Positions 33,064 through 41,546 are shown, numbered from the stretch's first letter. The stretch: 64,000 nt of DNA from Paenibacillus sp. USDA918EY (GCF_009870825.1 NZ_WTWY01000018.1:62001-126000); one strand, 5' to 3'. Program-made: numbers and translations. Notes: generated by a model from the letters alone, not told the origin.

Positions 33064-33297
33064 AGGCTGACGCGAAATGACAAGCCGTTCATCATGGAAC
33101 GGCACACCTCGTGCATATATCGAGCAAAGCCTACACTAACCCTATCCGGAAATGAATCGTTTAACACGATTTTTCGCTGAAGACAGGATTAGTAGATCAT
33201 TGGCCTTGGTTCACCCTTTCAATGCTGGTTGGGTTAACCATATCACAAGTTCTAATATGAATTCAACATCAAATGACGGTTCAACTTTATTTGCAAA
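33064..33297 (-). promoter_or_regulatory. vgb leader with short ORFs and alternative hairpins
   Basis: On the minus strand the leader holds a 3-codon ORF ATG-ATC-TAC-TAA (33189-33200). A GCCGTTC/GAACGGC hairpin lies at 33082-33101. An ATG-ATG at 33095 with SD GAGGTG nine bases upstream (33105-33110) opens a frame (MMNGLSFRV...) that reads through the terminator and stays in frame with vgb. GTTCC at the 5' hairpin could pair with GGAAC of the terminator's 3' arm. I could not find a good promoter in the region. These are the parts of a ribosome-mediated attenuator, but no function is proven. Confidence 0.5.
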
Positions 33298-34101
33298 TTA
33301 CGCTTTGAAGAATTCGAACAACACGGGTGCAATAGCCTCCGGCGACACATCATGCCCCTGACCTTGCAAAGCTTTGTATTCCGCGTGCGCGACGTTATTT
33401 GTAACGGCTTTAGCCGCATCGCGGAACATCGGCTCGCTTTGGTCGCCATGAATCACCAGCGTGGCTGCGGTGACGGAGGTCCATTTATCGTACGGCAAAG
33501 GTTTGCCTGCCATGACCTCACGGGAGATGATGCCGTCATAAGCCAGCGTGTGCGCCACAGCCTCCATCTCCGGCCAGATCGGGGCGGCTTTCATTGGAGC
33601 CAGGTACTCTTCGGGGATGAGCAATGCTTGCGTCATAAATACCTCGACGGCTTTTCCCGGGTTGCCTGCGGCGACGGCCTCATGGATTTGTTCAACATAA
33701 TTTTCCGGCAGCGAAGGTCTGCTGTCATCCAAAATGAGCGGCGGCTCGTATACGGCAAGCTTCGTGATTTTGGACGAAAGGCGGCTTGCAGCCTCCAGCG
33801 CTAAAATGGCGCCCGATGAAATGCCGTAAACATACGCGGTGCCGCCAACGTGATCGATGAGGGCCTCAATATCTTCGATCTCCCGCTGCACCGTATAAGG
33901 AAGCGTATCGCCGCTATCTCCCCGCCCTCTGCGGTCATAATTAATGACTGTAAATTGTTCAGACAATAGACCGGCCAACTGCATCCATTGCGGGTGTGAA
34001 CGCGTACCCAGCGCGCCCCCTACCATGATCACGGCATCCCCCGATCCCGACTGCTCGAATGCTATGGGAGTACCGTCTTTTGAAGTGACCTTATTCATCA
34101 T
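33298..34101 (-). CDS. alpha/beta hydrolase
   Basis: The 267-residue cytoplasmic hydrolase has GGALGTRSHP as the oxyanion loop and NYDRRGRGDSGD after strand 4. GISSGAIL is the nucleophile elbow, with Ser near residue 97. A late Asp in VIHGDQSEPMF and a His in GQGHDVSPE complete the triad. GAGGAGAG precedes two tandem ATGs (34101, 34098). It resembles non-haem haloperoxidase/esterase-type proteins common in soil bacteria. No operon partner; substrate unknown. Confidence 0.88.
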   Translation of the reverse strand: MMNKVTSKDGTPIAFEQSGSGDAVIMVGGALGTRSHPQWMQLAGLLSEQFTVINYDRRGRGDSGDTLPYTVQREIEDIEALIDHVGGTAYVYGISSGAILALEAASRLSSKITKLAVYEPPLILDDSRPSLPENYVEQIHEAVAAGNPGKAVEVFMTQALLIPEEYLAPMKAAPIWPEMEAVAHTLAYDGIISREVMAGKPLPYDKWTSVTAATLVIHGDQSEPMFRDAAKAVTNNVAHAEYKALQGQGHDVSPEAIAPVLFEFFKA

Positions 34102-34260
34102 ATCTCTCCTCTGAATGGACTAGAGCTGCAGGTGTGCGATGGTCTTGGCTGCAGTGATAAGCTCCTTCGGCAACAATATACCACACAAGGAATATTCCTG
34201 TAAAGGGATATAAGCGATTCAAGGCTAGCTGCAAAGATATTCATCATTCAAAACTAGAAC

Positions 34261-34953
34261 CTACTCGTAACGAATTCCGTTGGACAGTTCCTTAAGCGCT
34301 CGCGCGTCCAAAATGTAAATCAAATCCTTTTCTTTGCGGATAACGCCTTGTTCGGATAACTTCAGTATGACGCGGTTCAAATGACGGGACGTCGTGCCGA
34401 TCAAATCCGCGATTTCCTGCGTATTGGCCGTCCGGATTTCCTCGCCGAATTCGCTTTGTTCATGCAGGGTGGACAGCAGGTAGCAGGCAAACCGGTTTTC
34501 GACGCCGGCCAGCAAGTTGACTCTTGAAGCCGTCGTGCAGGTCTGAAGCTTAAAGGTAACATGGGTCAACAGGAACATTAGAAATTTCGGATCGTCCAAT
34601 AAATGCCCGTAAGCATACGAAAATGGAACCGCCAGGCACAACGTGCGCCGAACCGCTTCCACCCGGGACTGCACCGGCACGTCCTGGATCAGCTCAATGT
34701 CCCCCATTACTGAAAACGGTTCGCAAAACCGAAGCAGCAGCGCTTTTCCCGTCTGCACGCTGGATGAAATTTTGATCCTGCCCTCCACCAAAAACAACAG
34801 CGCATCCATCCGCTCTCCCTCGGCAAGCACGATTTCGCCTTCTTCGTAAAGGCGGAGTTCGAACGGGATGCCGGAAATGGAGGCGAACAGGCTTTCCAGA
34901 TCGAATTCCCGCATTTTCTCTTGCAATAGATTGGAATCGTGTAACACTTTCAT
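34261..34953 (-). CDS. Crp/Fnr family transcriptional regulator (YeiL-like)
   Basis: The 230-residue regulator has a cNMP-binding beta-barrel (LRLYEEGEIVLAEGERMDALLFLVEGRIKIS...FSVMGDIELIQDVP). A C-terminal HTH_Crp follows with TANTQEIADLIGTTSRHLNRVILKLSEQGVIRKEKD. The arrangement is close to YeiL-type Crp/Fnr proteins. I see no N-terminal four-cysteine cluster for an FNR iron-sulfur centre. The start is uncertain: ATG 34953 with AAAGGAT is used, and ATG 34992 is the alternative. It is divergent from a HAD phosphatase gene and about 1 kb from the nos maturation genes, so a role in their control is possible but unproven. Confidence 0.85.
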   Translation of the reverse strand: MKVLHDSNLLQEKMREFDLESLFASISGIPFELRLYEEGEIVLAEGERMDALLFLVEGRIKISSSVQTGKALLLRFCEPFSVMGDIELIQDVPVQSRVEAVRRTLCLAVPFSYAYGHLLDDPKFLMFLLTHVTFKLQTCTTASRVNLLAGVENRFACYLLSTLHEQSEFGEEIRTANTQEIADLIGTTSRHLNRVILKLSEQGVIRKEKDLIYILDARALKELSNGIRYE

Positions 34954-35044
34954 GTGATTCGATGATCCTTTCAGGACATATGTCCTTTCCATGGTCGCCA
35001 ACGCCTTCTAAGATATAAACAAAAAGACGAAGGATGTGCAACAA

Positions 35045-35812
35045 ATGAAATTCGTATTTGATCTCGACGGTACGCTTTGTTTTCAAGGCAAGGCGCTTGG
35101 CGTCGCCATCGTCAACGCGATCGACGAACTGACTCATCGCGGCCACGAAGTTATTTTTGCTTCCGCGCGCCCGATCCGCGATCTGCTTCCCGTCCTTCCC
35201 CCGCATATGCACCATTATCCGTTGGTCGGGGGAAACGGCGCTTTTGCAGCCAAAGATAACCAAATCATGTCGACGGTTCATTTTGAAGCGGATACGCAAA
35301 AACATCTGCTGGCGATCATCGATGAACATCGGCTCCCCTATCTTATCGACGGTGAATGGGACTACGCCTACACGGGAAGGGATGATCACCCGATCCGGCG
35401 CAATGTCGATCCGCAGCGGCGCGCACGCCAGGTCCCCCTCTCTTCTTTGGACAAAATTGTAAAAATGGCGTGGCTGGACGTCCCGGACCGCAAGCTGCTG
35501 CTCGGTAAACTGTCGGCATTGCCCGTTGTGGTGCATGAGCATGGAAACGAAGGCATATTGGATATTAGCCCTCCCGGCATCGATAAGTGGAGCGGGCTCA
35601 TCAAGCTTGGACTGGAGGACAAGTCGTACGTCGCTTTCGGTAACGATGCAAACGATGTGACGATGTTCCAGCACGCCCATACGGCGGTTAAGGTTGGCAG
35701 CCATCCAAGCCTTGAGCCTTACGCGGCGGAACAGCTTCCTCCGGATGAGATCGTCATTGCCCGCAGGCTGCACGCTTTTTCCAACGCTTATTCCAACCCC
35801 AAACTGGCATGA
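35045..35812 (+). CDS. HAD superfamily phosphatase, Cof-like (IIB)
   Basis: The 255-residue cytoplasmic hydrolase has motif I DLDGT (Asp residues 6 and 8), motif II SARP, a IIB cap domain, the conserved Lys in GIDKWSGL, and motif IV FGNDANDVTMF. The family dephosphorylates sugar phosphates, flavins or nucleotides. The ATG at 35045 is used with AAGGA upstream. Its last 25 bases overlap the end of the convergent nosF gene, so the two transcripts run into each other with no terminator between. Confidence 0.88.
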   Translation: MKFVFDLDGTLCFQGKALGVAIVNAIDELTHRGHEVIFASARPIRDLLPVLPPHMHHYPLVGGNGAFAAKDNQIMSTVHFEADTQKHLLAIIDEHRLPYLIDGEWDYAYTGRDDHPIRRNVDPQRRARQVPLSSLDKIVKMAWLDVPDRKLLLGKLSALPVVVHEHGNEGILDISPPGIDKWSGLIKLGLEDKSYVAFGNDANDVTMFQHAHTAVKVGSHPSLEPYAAEQLPPDEIVIARRLHAFSNAYSNPKLA

Positions 35813-36501
35813 AACGCATCATGCAGGGACCGATGCCTGTCCCGGAAAAAACGGACGCTCCCCTCGCCGGCAACCCGGCCCCGATGTAAAAAGACGACGT
35901 GGTCGGCCAACTCCTCGGCCACTTCCAGCTGATGCGTCGAAAAGATCATCGTGCCGCCGTCTTGCCGGATCTGCTTGAGCAAACGAACGAATTCCCGGGT
36001 CCAAAACGGATCGAGGCCGTTCGTCGGTTCGTCCATGAGCAGCGCGGGCGGCTTTGCCAGCAGGGCTTGGGCCAGAAGGAGCCGCTGCCGCATCCCTTTG
36101 GAAAAGGAGCCGACCCGCTTTTTCCCGGCGGCTTCCAGGCCGACCATCGCCAGAACTTCTTCGACCCTTTCCTTGGAAACCTTTCGGAGCGACGCCCAAA
36201 AGAGCAGCGTTTCCCGTGCCGCAAACCCTGGCTGGAATTGAAAATCATCCGGCATGTAGCCGATTTGTTCGGCATACAGCCGCCGGTTGTGCTCCCGGCT
36301 GATGCCGTTCACAGATACGCTCCCGGCCGTCGGCTGCAAAATGCCTGCAAGCATGCGCAGCACGGTGCTTTTTCCGGCCCCGTTGCCGCCGCACAATGCC
36401 AGGATGCCGCCTTTCTTCAGGCTGAAGGAAATATCGCTTACGATCGGCTGCTTTTTTATGCTTTTGGATAATCCTTGAACCTGTACGATCACATCATCCA
36501 C
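35788..36501 (-). CDS. nosF: ABC transporter ATP-binding protein NosF
   Basis: ATPase of the NosDFY complex, which helps assemble the copper centres of nitrous oxide reductase. The 237-residue protein has Walker A GGNGAGKST near residue 40, Q-loop and signature FSKGMRQR, Walker B ALLMDEPTNGLDP, and H-loop FSTHQ. The start is GTG with AGGGGG seven bases upstream. It overlaps the end of nosY by 8 bases. NosF assignment rests mainly on its place after nosD, nosL and the NosY-type permease, as the ATPase alone looks like a general ABC-2 export ATPase. Confidence 0.85.
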   Translation of the reverse strand: MDDVIVQVQGLSKSIKKQPIVSDISFSLKKGGILALCGGNGAGKSTVLRMLAGILQPTAGSVSVNGISREHNRRLYAEQIGYMPDDFQFQPGFAARETLLFWASLRKVSKERVEEVLAMVGLEAAGKKRVGSFSKGMRQRLLLAQALLAKPPALLMDEPTNGLDPFWTREFVRLLKQIRQDGGTMIFSTHQLEVAEELADHVVFLHRGRVAGEGSVRFFRDRHRSLHDAFHASLGLE

Positions 36502-37315
36502 GCCGGCGCCCCCTTTCCCATATCCAATACACAGCTGTCATCAAGCAAACCGACCACATCAGGCATGCCGCACCAAAAAGCAACCCCCCGCCGGGACGCT
36601 GAATCCACTCGACCCATCGGTAATATTCCGGACCCAAAATGGAGCCGCCTCCCAAACGGACGACGACAAAAATCCGGACCAACTCGGCGGGATTCAGAAA
36701 CGTGAACGTCACCAGCAGCGGTTTGATCCACAAATACGGCAGCAGGTTTAAAAAGGAAAGCAGAAACGCCTGCCAGCCGATGACGGCAAAAAACCAGACG
36801 GATACGGAAATCGTCAGCGCGTGCCATCGGTTTTTGGACAACGAGCCGACAAACATGGCCAAGCCTAAAAACAGCAGGACCAATAAACATGAAAAGATGA
36901 AGAACAAGCCGTACGTATTAAAGTCGAGATTTGCGCCGATCATGCCGCCAAGCATGCCCATCAGGCCATACCCGAAAGACGTCACCGTCAGCAGCACGAC
37001 AAGCAGCCCCGCATATTTCCCGGCAACGAAAGCGAGCGTTCCGAGCGGATACGCGGACAGAAGCTGCCAGCTTCCGTCTTCTTTCTCGGAAGTAAGCGAA
37101 AACGCTCCGATAAACAACGTCATCAAAGGCAGCAGATACAAAATAAGGCTGAGCATCGATGCTGTTACTCCGGAATACCCTTGCACATAGTTTTGAGCGT
37201 TAATGCCAAGCAGGCACAAACTAAAAACGCTGAACAAAATCAGGAAGGAATACGACCAAGGATTCCGGAACCCTAACCTGATTTCCCTTTTGGCCAATTG
37301 GATCATATCCGACAT
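36494..37315 (-). CDS. nosY: ABC-2 permease NosY
   Basis: The 273-residue integral membrane protein has about six TM helices. The NosY hallmark FLNPAELVRIFVVVRLGGGSILGP-type loop lies near residue 205, and TSEKEDGSWQLLSAYP near 95 is the usual ABC-2 cytoplasmic motif. It would form the NosF2Y2 membrane part to which periplasm-side NosD docks. It starts 24 bases after nosL and overlaps nosF, so the four genes look like one operon. Confidence 0.85.
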   Translation of the reverse strand: MSDMIQLAKREIRLGFRNPWSYSFLILFSVFSLCLLGINAQNYVQGYSGVTASMLSLILYLLPLMTLFIGAFSLTSEKEDGSWQLLSAYPLGTLAFVAGKYAGLLVVLLTVTSFGYGLMGMLGGMIGANLDFNTYGLFFIFSCLLVLLFLGLAMFVGSLSKNRWHALTISVSVWFFAVIGWQAFLLSFLNLLPYLWIKPLLVTFTFLNPAELVRIFVVVRLGGGSILGPEYYRWVEWIQRPGGGLLFGAACLMWSVCLMTAVYWIWERGRRRG

Positions 37316-37339
37316 GTTTGCATCCCCGGTTCCTTTCGT

Positions 37340-37909
37340 TTATGGGTGGTCCGAATTCCCCTGCTTGCGTTCGCTCGTCCCGTCCATTCCTTTCATGTCC
37401 TTCATGTCTCCCGATCCGCTTTCCTCATGCCCCATCATCATGTCTTTATTTTGCTTCCAATCATGATTGGCCAGCTCTTCCGCGCTCATGACCTTCCCGG
37501 CCTCTTCTTTGGCAACAAATTCCTCGGCCGATTTTTTGTCCGTGAAGCTGATCACCCCGTAAGCCATGGGCGTGCGGATGGACGGATCATAAACATAGGT
37601 GGCCTTGTCATGTTCGATCCACGTTTTATCGTTGTAATCGCGAACGAAATCCATGCCCAGCTTTTCCTGCGCATGCTCCTTTTCCCATTTTTCCATGCAT
37701 CCGATATCGTCGAACTTGTAATTTTTTCCGTCCGCCAACGTCAGCTGCGTCGCGTACACGCCGTCTTTGACCTGCATTTTGCATTCCTCGCAAATATCGA
37801 CGGCTTCGTCGATGGGCAAGGCTTCGTATTTTTTTGCACCGCAGCCGCTCATAACGAGCGCGCCAAGCGTCACCACGGCGACCGGCATCCAGAATCTTTT
37901 TGTTTTCAT
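37340..37909 (-). CDS. nosL: copper chaperone lipoprotein NosL
   Basis: The 189-residue lipoprotein has a lipobox with Cys23 (VMSGC) and the NosL copper-binding motif CEECKM at 40-45, a little downstream. A NosL-like domain (YKFDDIGCMEKW; TPMAYGVISF) follows. It delivers Cu(I) for NosZ maturation in known systems. The C-terminal 30 residues are unusually rich in Met, His and acidic residues (DMMMGHEESGSGDMKDMKGM), which may add metal sites. Its ATG overlaps the nosD stop (ATGA), a sign of translational coupling. Confidence 0.9.
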   Translation of the reverse strand: MKTKRFWMPVAVVTLGALVMSGCGAKKYEALPIDEAVDICEECKMQVKDGVYATQLTLADGKNYKFDDIGCMEKWEKEHAQEKLGMDFVRDYNDKTWIEHDKATYVYDPSIRTPMAYGVISFTDKKSAEEFVAKEEAGKVMSAEELANHDWKQNKDMMMGHEESGSGDMKDMKGMDGTSERKQGNSDHP

Positions 37910-39231
37910 GTTCGAATTCCCCCTAAAACGATTATCGATATCGCAGCTGCAAGCAGTACGAATCCGACGGCGGCTACGGCAACGTTATCCCCTGTCCGGC
38001 CACGTGCTGCCGCTTCCTGAATATCCAATTTCATCAACGGTGCGTCATCTTTGGCGGCTTGAACGCCTCCCGAAAACATCTCGCTCAAAAAATTCATCCC
38101 CGGAGACTGGAAAAACAGCTGGTAAGCCGAATTCCCCGCAATGACGTTCTGATAGAACGGACGAACCGAAAACGGCAATTCGCTGATTCCGTCATTCGTC
38201 AAATCGAGTCCCTGAAAGGAGTCCCAATAGTTCCCCGTTAAACGGTTGCTCCCGCTTTCTTTTTCCGAAGCTTCGATGACATTTGCGACAAACGCATTAT
38301 GTTTCATTTCGTTCCTGTCCGAGCGGAACATTTGGATGCCGACAAAATTGCGGATGAGATCATTGTCCGTCAGCCGGTTTTCCGCAGCGTTTTCCATATA
38401 AATCCCGACCCGGTTTCCTTCGAGCACGTTCCGCTCGATCCGGGATTGGCGCACGTCGTATAGCAGAATCCCCTGCGAATTGACGTTGCCCTTTTGCATT
38501 CGGAATGCATTGCCTGAAATCGACGTATTGGACACGACCATCACCATCGCCCCGGTAAAGTTGAATTCCCCGGTGTTATCCGCCACTTGCGAATCGTCTA
38601 TGTACATCAGGTGAATGCCATACCGCGAATAAGAAACCCGGTTCCCTTGTACCGTTTCGTTGCGGCCGTTTTCCATGTAAATCGCATCCCGCATATAAGC
38701 GATTTTGTTGTTCATGATGTTGTTATTCTGAGCGTTGTAAAGATCGATTCCATTCCCTTTTTCTTCGGGATGAGCGGCGGTCTCCGCAAAAGAGGCGATG
38801 TCGTTGTTTCGGATGACGGCGTCATTCGCGTCCCGCAGCATCATGCCATGCCCGCGAGTGTTGATCTTCAGCCGCTCCAATTGAACCGAACGGGCATGAA
38901 CCTCAACGCCGGCCGTATCCCCTTCTCCTTGATGTTTAATCATCAGTCCGCTCAACCGGGTTCCATCGGCTTCAACGGAGATGGCGGAATTGGCGCTGTC
39001 GTTTATTATGGTTGCTGCACCGTCTCCTTCGATGGTGACGGATTTGCGGATGATGACGGGGCCAAGATAAGTTCCCGAAGCGAGCCGAATCGTCTCCCCA
39101 GTCCGGGCCTGATCTACGATCGGCTGCAGGGGAACGGCGGCGGATGCAGCTGCCCTACCTGAAGCGGATGGAAACAAAACGAAAAAGCAGCTTAGGAGCG
39201 CAACGGCCCATACAAAACGAAATTTGGACAG
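37906..39231 (-). CDS. nosD: periplasmic/exported NosD, copper centre assembly factor
   Basis: The 441-residue parallel beta-helix (CASH/PbH1 repeats, e.g. RNNDIASF, ENGRNETVQGNRVSYSRYGIHLM, RIERNVLEGNRVGIYMENA) with a C-terminal TM helix is typical of Gram-positive NosD. The start is unusual. The signal peptide SKFRFVWAVALLSCFFVLF is complete only if translation begins at CTG (39229-39231), seven bases after a perfect GGAGGTG. The first standard start codon in frame, a TTG at 39177, lies inside the signal peptide and has no SD. ATG and GTG near the SD are in the wrong frame. First gene of nosDLYF. Confidence 0.85.
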   Translation of the reverse strand: MSKFRFVWAVALLSCFFVLFPSASGRAAASAAVPLQPIVDQARTGETIRLASGTYLGPVIIRKSVTIEGDGAATIINDSANSAISVEADGTRLSGLMIKHQGEGDTAGVEVHARSVQLERLKINTRGHGMMLRDANDAVIRNNDIASFAETAAHPEEKGNGIDLYNAQNNNIMNNKIAYMRDAIYMENGRNETVQGNRVSYSRYGIHLMYIDDSQVADNTGEFNFTGAMVMVVSNTSISGNAFRMQKGNVNSQGILLYDVRQSRIERNVLEGNRVGIYMENAAENRLTDNDLIRNFVGIQMFRSDRNEMKHNAFVANVIEASEKESGSNRLTGNYWDSFQGLDLTNDGISELPFSVRPFYQNVIAGNSAYQLFFQSPGMNFLSEMFSGGVQAAKDDAPLMKLDIQEAAARGRTGDNVAVAAVGFVLLAAAISIIVLGGIRT

Positions 39232-39245
39232 CGGACAACACCTCC

Positions 39246-39455
39246 ATGGGTTCGGTTTACGTTACATATTCTACAGAAGTCGCCCTTCGTTCCATATAGC
39301 CCGAGTTGGCTAAAATTCCCGTTAATTGTGTCTACTTTGTGATCCGCTTTATTCCGATTTCCTGTATATTCCCTCGTACTTTATCGATTTATCGTTAAAC
39401 GTTCGATCATCGCCAGCGCAATTCAACAACTCGCCTTCAAACGTTGCATCAACAA
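39246..39455. other. Intergenic region upstream of nosD
   Basis: It should hold the nosD promoter. I see no clear FNR box (TTGAT-N4-ATCAA) and only a weak TAGAAT -10 candidate. No nosZ, nosB or other gene is present. Confidence 0.45.
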
Positions 39456-39485
39456 AAAAAGCAGGGAGATGCCTCCCTGCTTTTT
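39456..39485. terminator. bidirectional terminator
   Basis: GCAGGGAG/CTCCCTGC flanked by A5 and T5. It ends the copper amine oxidase N-domain gene on the minus strand and insulates nosD. Confidence 0.85.
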
Positions 39486-39508
39486 AACGCCGCTATACGA
39501 TTTCAACT

Positions 39509-40678
39509 TTATTTTCGTTTATATTCAAGCACGCGCTCTTTGCCGTCGAACGGGTTTGTATAATAAAAAACGAGTTTTCCGTCGGCGGTCGCTTCGTAAA
39601 ATTTCAAGTCGTCCCCGAAATAAGGAACGTCATTTTTTTCGGAGTATTCCTGCTCTTCCGGAGTCAGCAGCTCTTTGTAAAGGAGAACCCGGGTATTGTC
39701 CTTTAAATTGACCAAGGTCAGCAGGCCCGTGTCGTTTGGACGAATGAGCAGGTAATCGTCGCCCATGGCGGCAACGGTGTATTCCTCGTCCTTTCCGCCC
39801 AAAGTCGGCAAATCGTACGTTTTTAGCACGTTGCCGTCGTTATCTAACACCGTCAGCGTTTTTCCGTCCAGGAGCACCGGATGATTGTTATATGAAACGA
39901 TGCTTCGTTCAAAGCGCTTAAAATAATAGGCTTTGGCTTGCTTCAAAATTTTATTGTTTTTGACGTATGCCGTATAAACGTCGTTATGAATGTGCGGTTC
40001 CCCAAAGTTATCGACAACTCTCAGCATCAGGCCTCCGCCCGCTAAAGGCTGCGCTTCAAAGCCCGTTATAAATTCCTTGATATCAACATTCAGTTTGCCG
40101 ACGGATTGCGGCTTCACGTTTAAGGGATAGGATATGAAAACCTCGCCGGTTTTCGGGTTCAACCACGCTGCGGTATTTACGCCGCCGCCTTTAACGTAAG
40201 GAGAAGAGTGCGTAATCGCAACCGTCCGTTTAGCTGCCATCCACTGCACTTGAATGCCTAAGGATTCGGAGATGAACCGGAGTGGAACATACGTGCGGCC
40301 CTGGATAACGCGCACAGGCGTGGCCAGCTTTACTTTTTTCCCATTGATCACCGCCTCTTTGCCTCCCGGCGGCATGGTGATCAACGTACCCGGATAAGCG
40401 ATGGAAATGTTTTTCGTGGCGATATCCCAAAAAGCTTGGAGTCCCAGCAAATCGCCCAAATCGCGAAGCGGGATGTACACCGTCCCGTTCTCCATGATCG
40501 GCGCGGCCTCAAAGGAATAGGTCCCTCCGTTTAAAGCAACTTGAATCGGGGCGGTTTTCTTTTGGGCCGCCGCGGCGGACGCCACAGGAACCGTGTTCGA
40601 AAACAAAGGAGCAGCGGTCAACATGGCAGATAAGCTAACGGCTGCAATGGCCGCCGCGGATTTCGATTTTAACGACAT
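39509..40678 (-). CDS. exported protein with copper amine oxidase N-terminal domains
   Basis: The 389-residue exported protein has a signal peptide at about 1-35 (ASAAAA end). A Cu_amine_oxidN-type region (about 40-150) follows with its repeated motif: GTVYIPLRDLGDLLG...FWDIATKNISI and RTYVPLRFISESLGIQVQWMAAKRTVAI. A C-terminal beta-propeller-like region of about 230 residues ends the protein. Despite the name, these domains are not enzymes; they are common cell-wall modules in Paenibacillaceae. The ATG at 40678 has GGGAGG at seven bases; a codon 54 bases upstream is excluded on SD and signal-peptide grounds. Single gene, terminator after it. Confidence 0.85.
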   Translation of the reverse strand: MSLKSKSAAAIAAVSLSAMLTAAPLFSNTVPVASAAAAQKKTAPIQVALNGGTYSFEAAPIMENGTVYIPLRDLGDLLGLQAFWDIATKNISIAYPGTLITMPPGGKEAVINGKKVKLATPVRVIQGRTYVPLRFISESLGIQVQWMAAKRTVAITHSSPYVKGGGVNTAAWLNPKTGEVFISYPLNVKPQSVGKLNVDIKEFITGFEAQPLAGGGLMLRVVDNFGEPHIHNDVYTAYVKNNKILKQAKAYYFKRFERSIVSYNNHPVLLDGKTLTVLDNDGNVLKTYDLPTLGGKDEEYTVAAMGDDYLLIRPNDTGLLTLVNLKDNTRVLLYKELLTPEEQEYSEKNDVPYFGDDLKFYEATADGKLVFYYTNPFDGKERVLEYKRK

Positions 40679-40950
40679 CTTTTTTTCCTCCCTGGCAATC
40701 GCTTTGTTGGCTTGCAGCCAAATAGGGCGCAATTTTTTTTATGTTTTTCTTGTAGCCTGCTTCTAATAGACGTCGGTTCCCCGGAAAAGTTACGATCAAG
40801 GTATTGTCACTGAAAAAGTTCGACGGGATGGTACGGGGCATCAAAATCATATAAGCAAATAATTTTCATTTGCAAGATGGAAGAGGATTCTATAAAATCT
40901 ACCATATTGACAAAAAACGATCCCATTCCGACAGGGGAGGAACGATTTAA

Positions 40951-41493
40951 ATGACCATATACGCGGCGCTGCTTCGCGGCATTAACGTCGGCGGGCATAA
41001 CAAAATCAAAATGGCCGAGCTTCGGGAAGTACTTGAGAAAGCGGGATGCAAGCAGGTTCAAACGTATATCCAAAGCGGCAACGTGATATTGGCCTCGGAT
41101 CTGGACGCCGATTCCTTGCAGGATCTCATCGAAAAGGAAATCAATAGCGCTTTCGGGCTGAACATTCCCGTCATCATCCGCAGCGGCGCGGACTTTACGG
41201 CGATTCTCCGGCAGTGCCCTTATGATGAAGCTTCGCTTCAAGAAGGCGAATCCATCCATGTGTCGATGCTTTCGGGGATTCCGACGGCTGAAGGCATGGA
41301 GCGCCTCGCCGCGGTCGACCGCGGCATCGATGAATACACGATTATCGGCCCCGACCTTTACATGCTGATCCGCAACAAATTCAACGAATCCAAGCTGGCG
41401 GACAGTTTGAACAAGCTGGGCACGCCGGGTACGGTTCGGAACTGGAAGACGATGAACAAACTGGCGGACATGGTTAAGGAACTGCAAATGTAA
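40951..41493 (+). CDS. DUF1697 family protein
   Basis: The 180-residue cytoplasmic protein begins MTIYAALLRGINVGGHNKIKM, the hallmark of DUF1697, followed by LREVLEKAGCKQVQTYIQSGNVIL. A C-terminal RNWKTMNKLADMV segment is also typical. The function of the family is unknown. GGGGAGG precedes the ATG. It stands alone between divergent and convergent minus-strand units. Confidence 0.92.
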   Translation: MTIYAALLRGINVGGHNKIKMAELREVLEKAGCKQVQTYIQSGNVILASDLDADSLQDLIEKEINSAFGLNIPVIIRSGADFTAILRQCPYDEASLQEGESIHVSMLSGIPTAEGMERLAAVDRGIDEYTIIGPDLYMLIRNKFNESKLADSLNKLGTPGTVRNWKTMNKLADMVKELQM

Positions 41494-41497
41494 CGAA

Positions 41498-41546
41498 AAA
41501 AGACGAAGGTGCGCCCCGTTACGCGGGGATTGTCCCTTCGCCTTTT
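41498..41546. terminator. bidirectional terminator after the DUF1697 gene
   Basis: AAAAGACGAAGG pairs with CCTTCGCCTTTT around an inner CCCG/CGGG stem, with T runs on both strands. Confidence 0.8.

Noticed and set aside
36494..37315. Drug-export ABC-2 permease
   Set aside because: The permease fits NosY better by its FLNPAELVRIF loop and by lying directly after nosD and nosL.
39245..39457. FNR box controlling nosD
   Set aside because: TTGAT-N4-ATCAA or TGTGA-N6-TCACA is not present at an acceptable match, despite the Crp/Fnr gene nearby.
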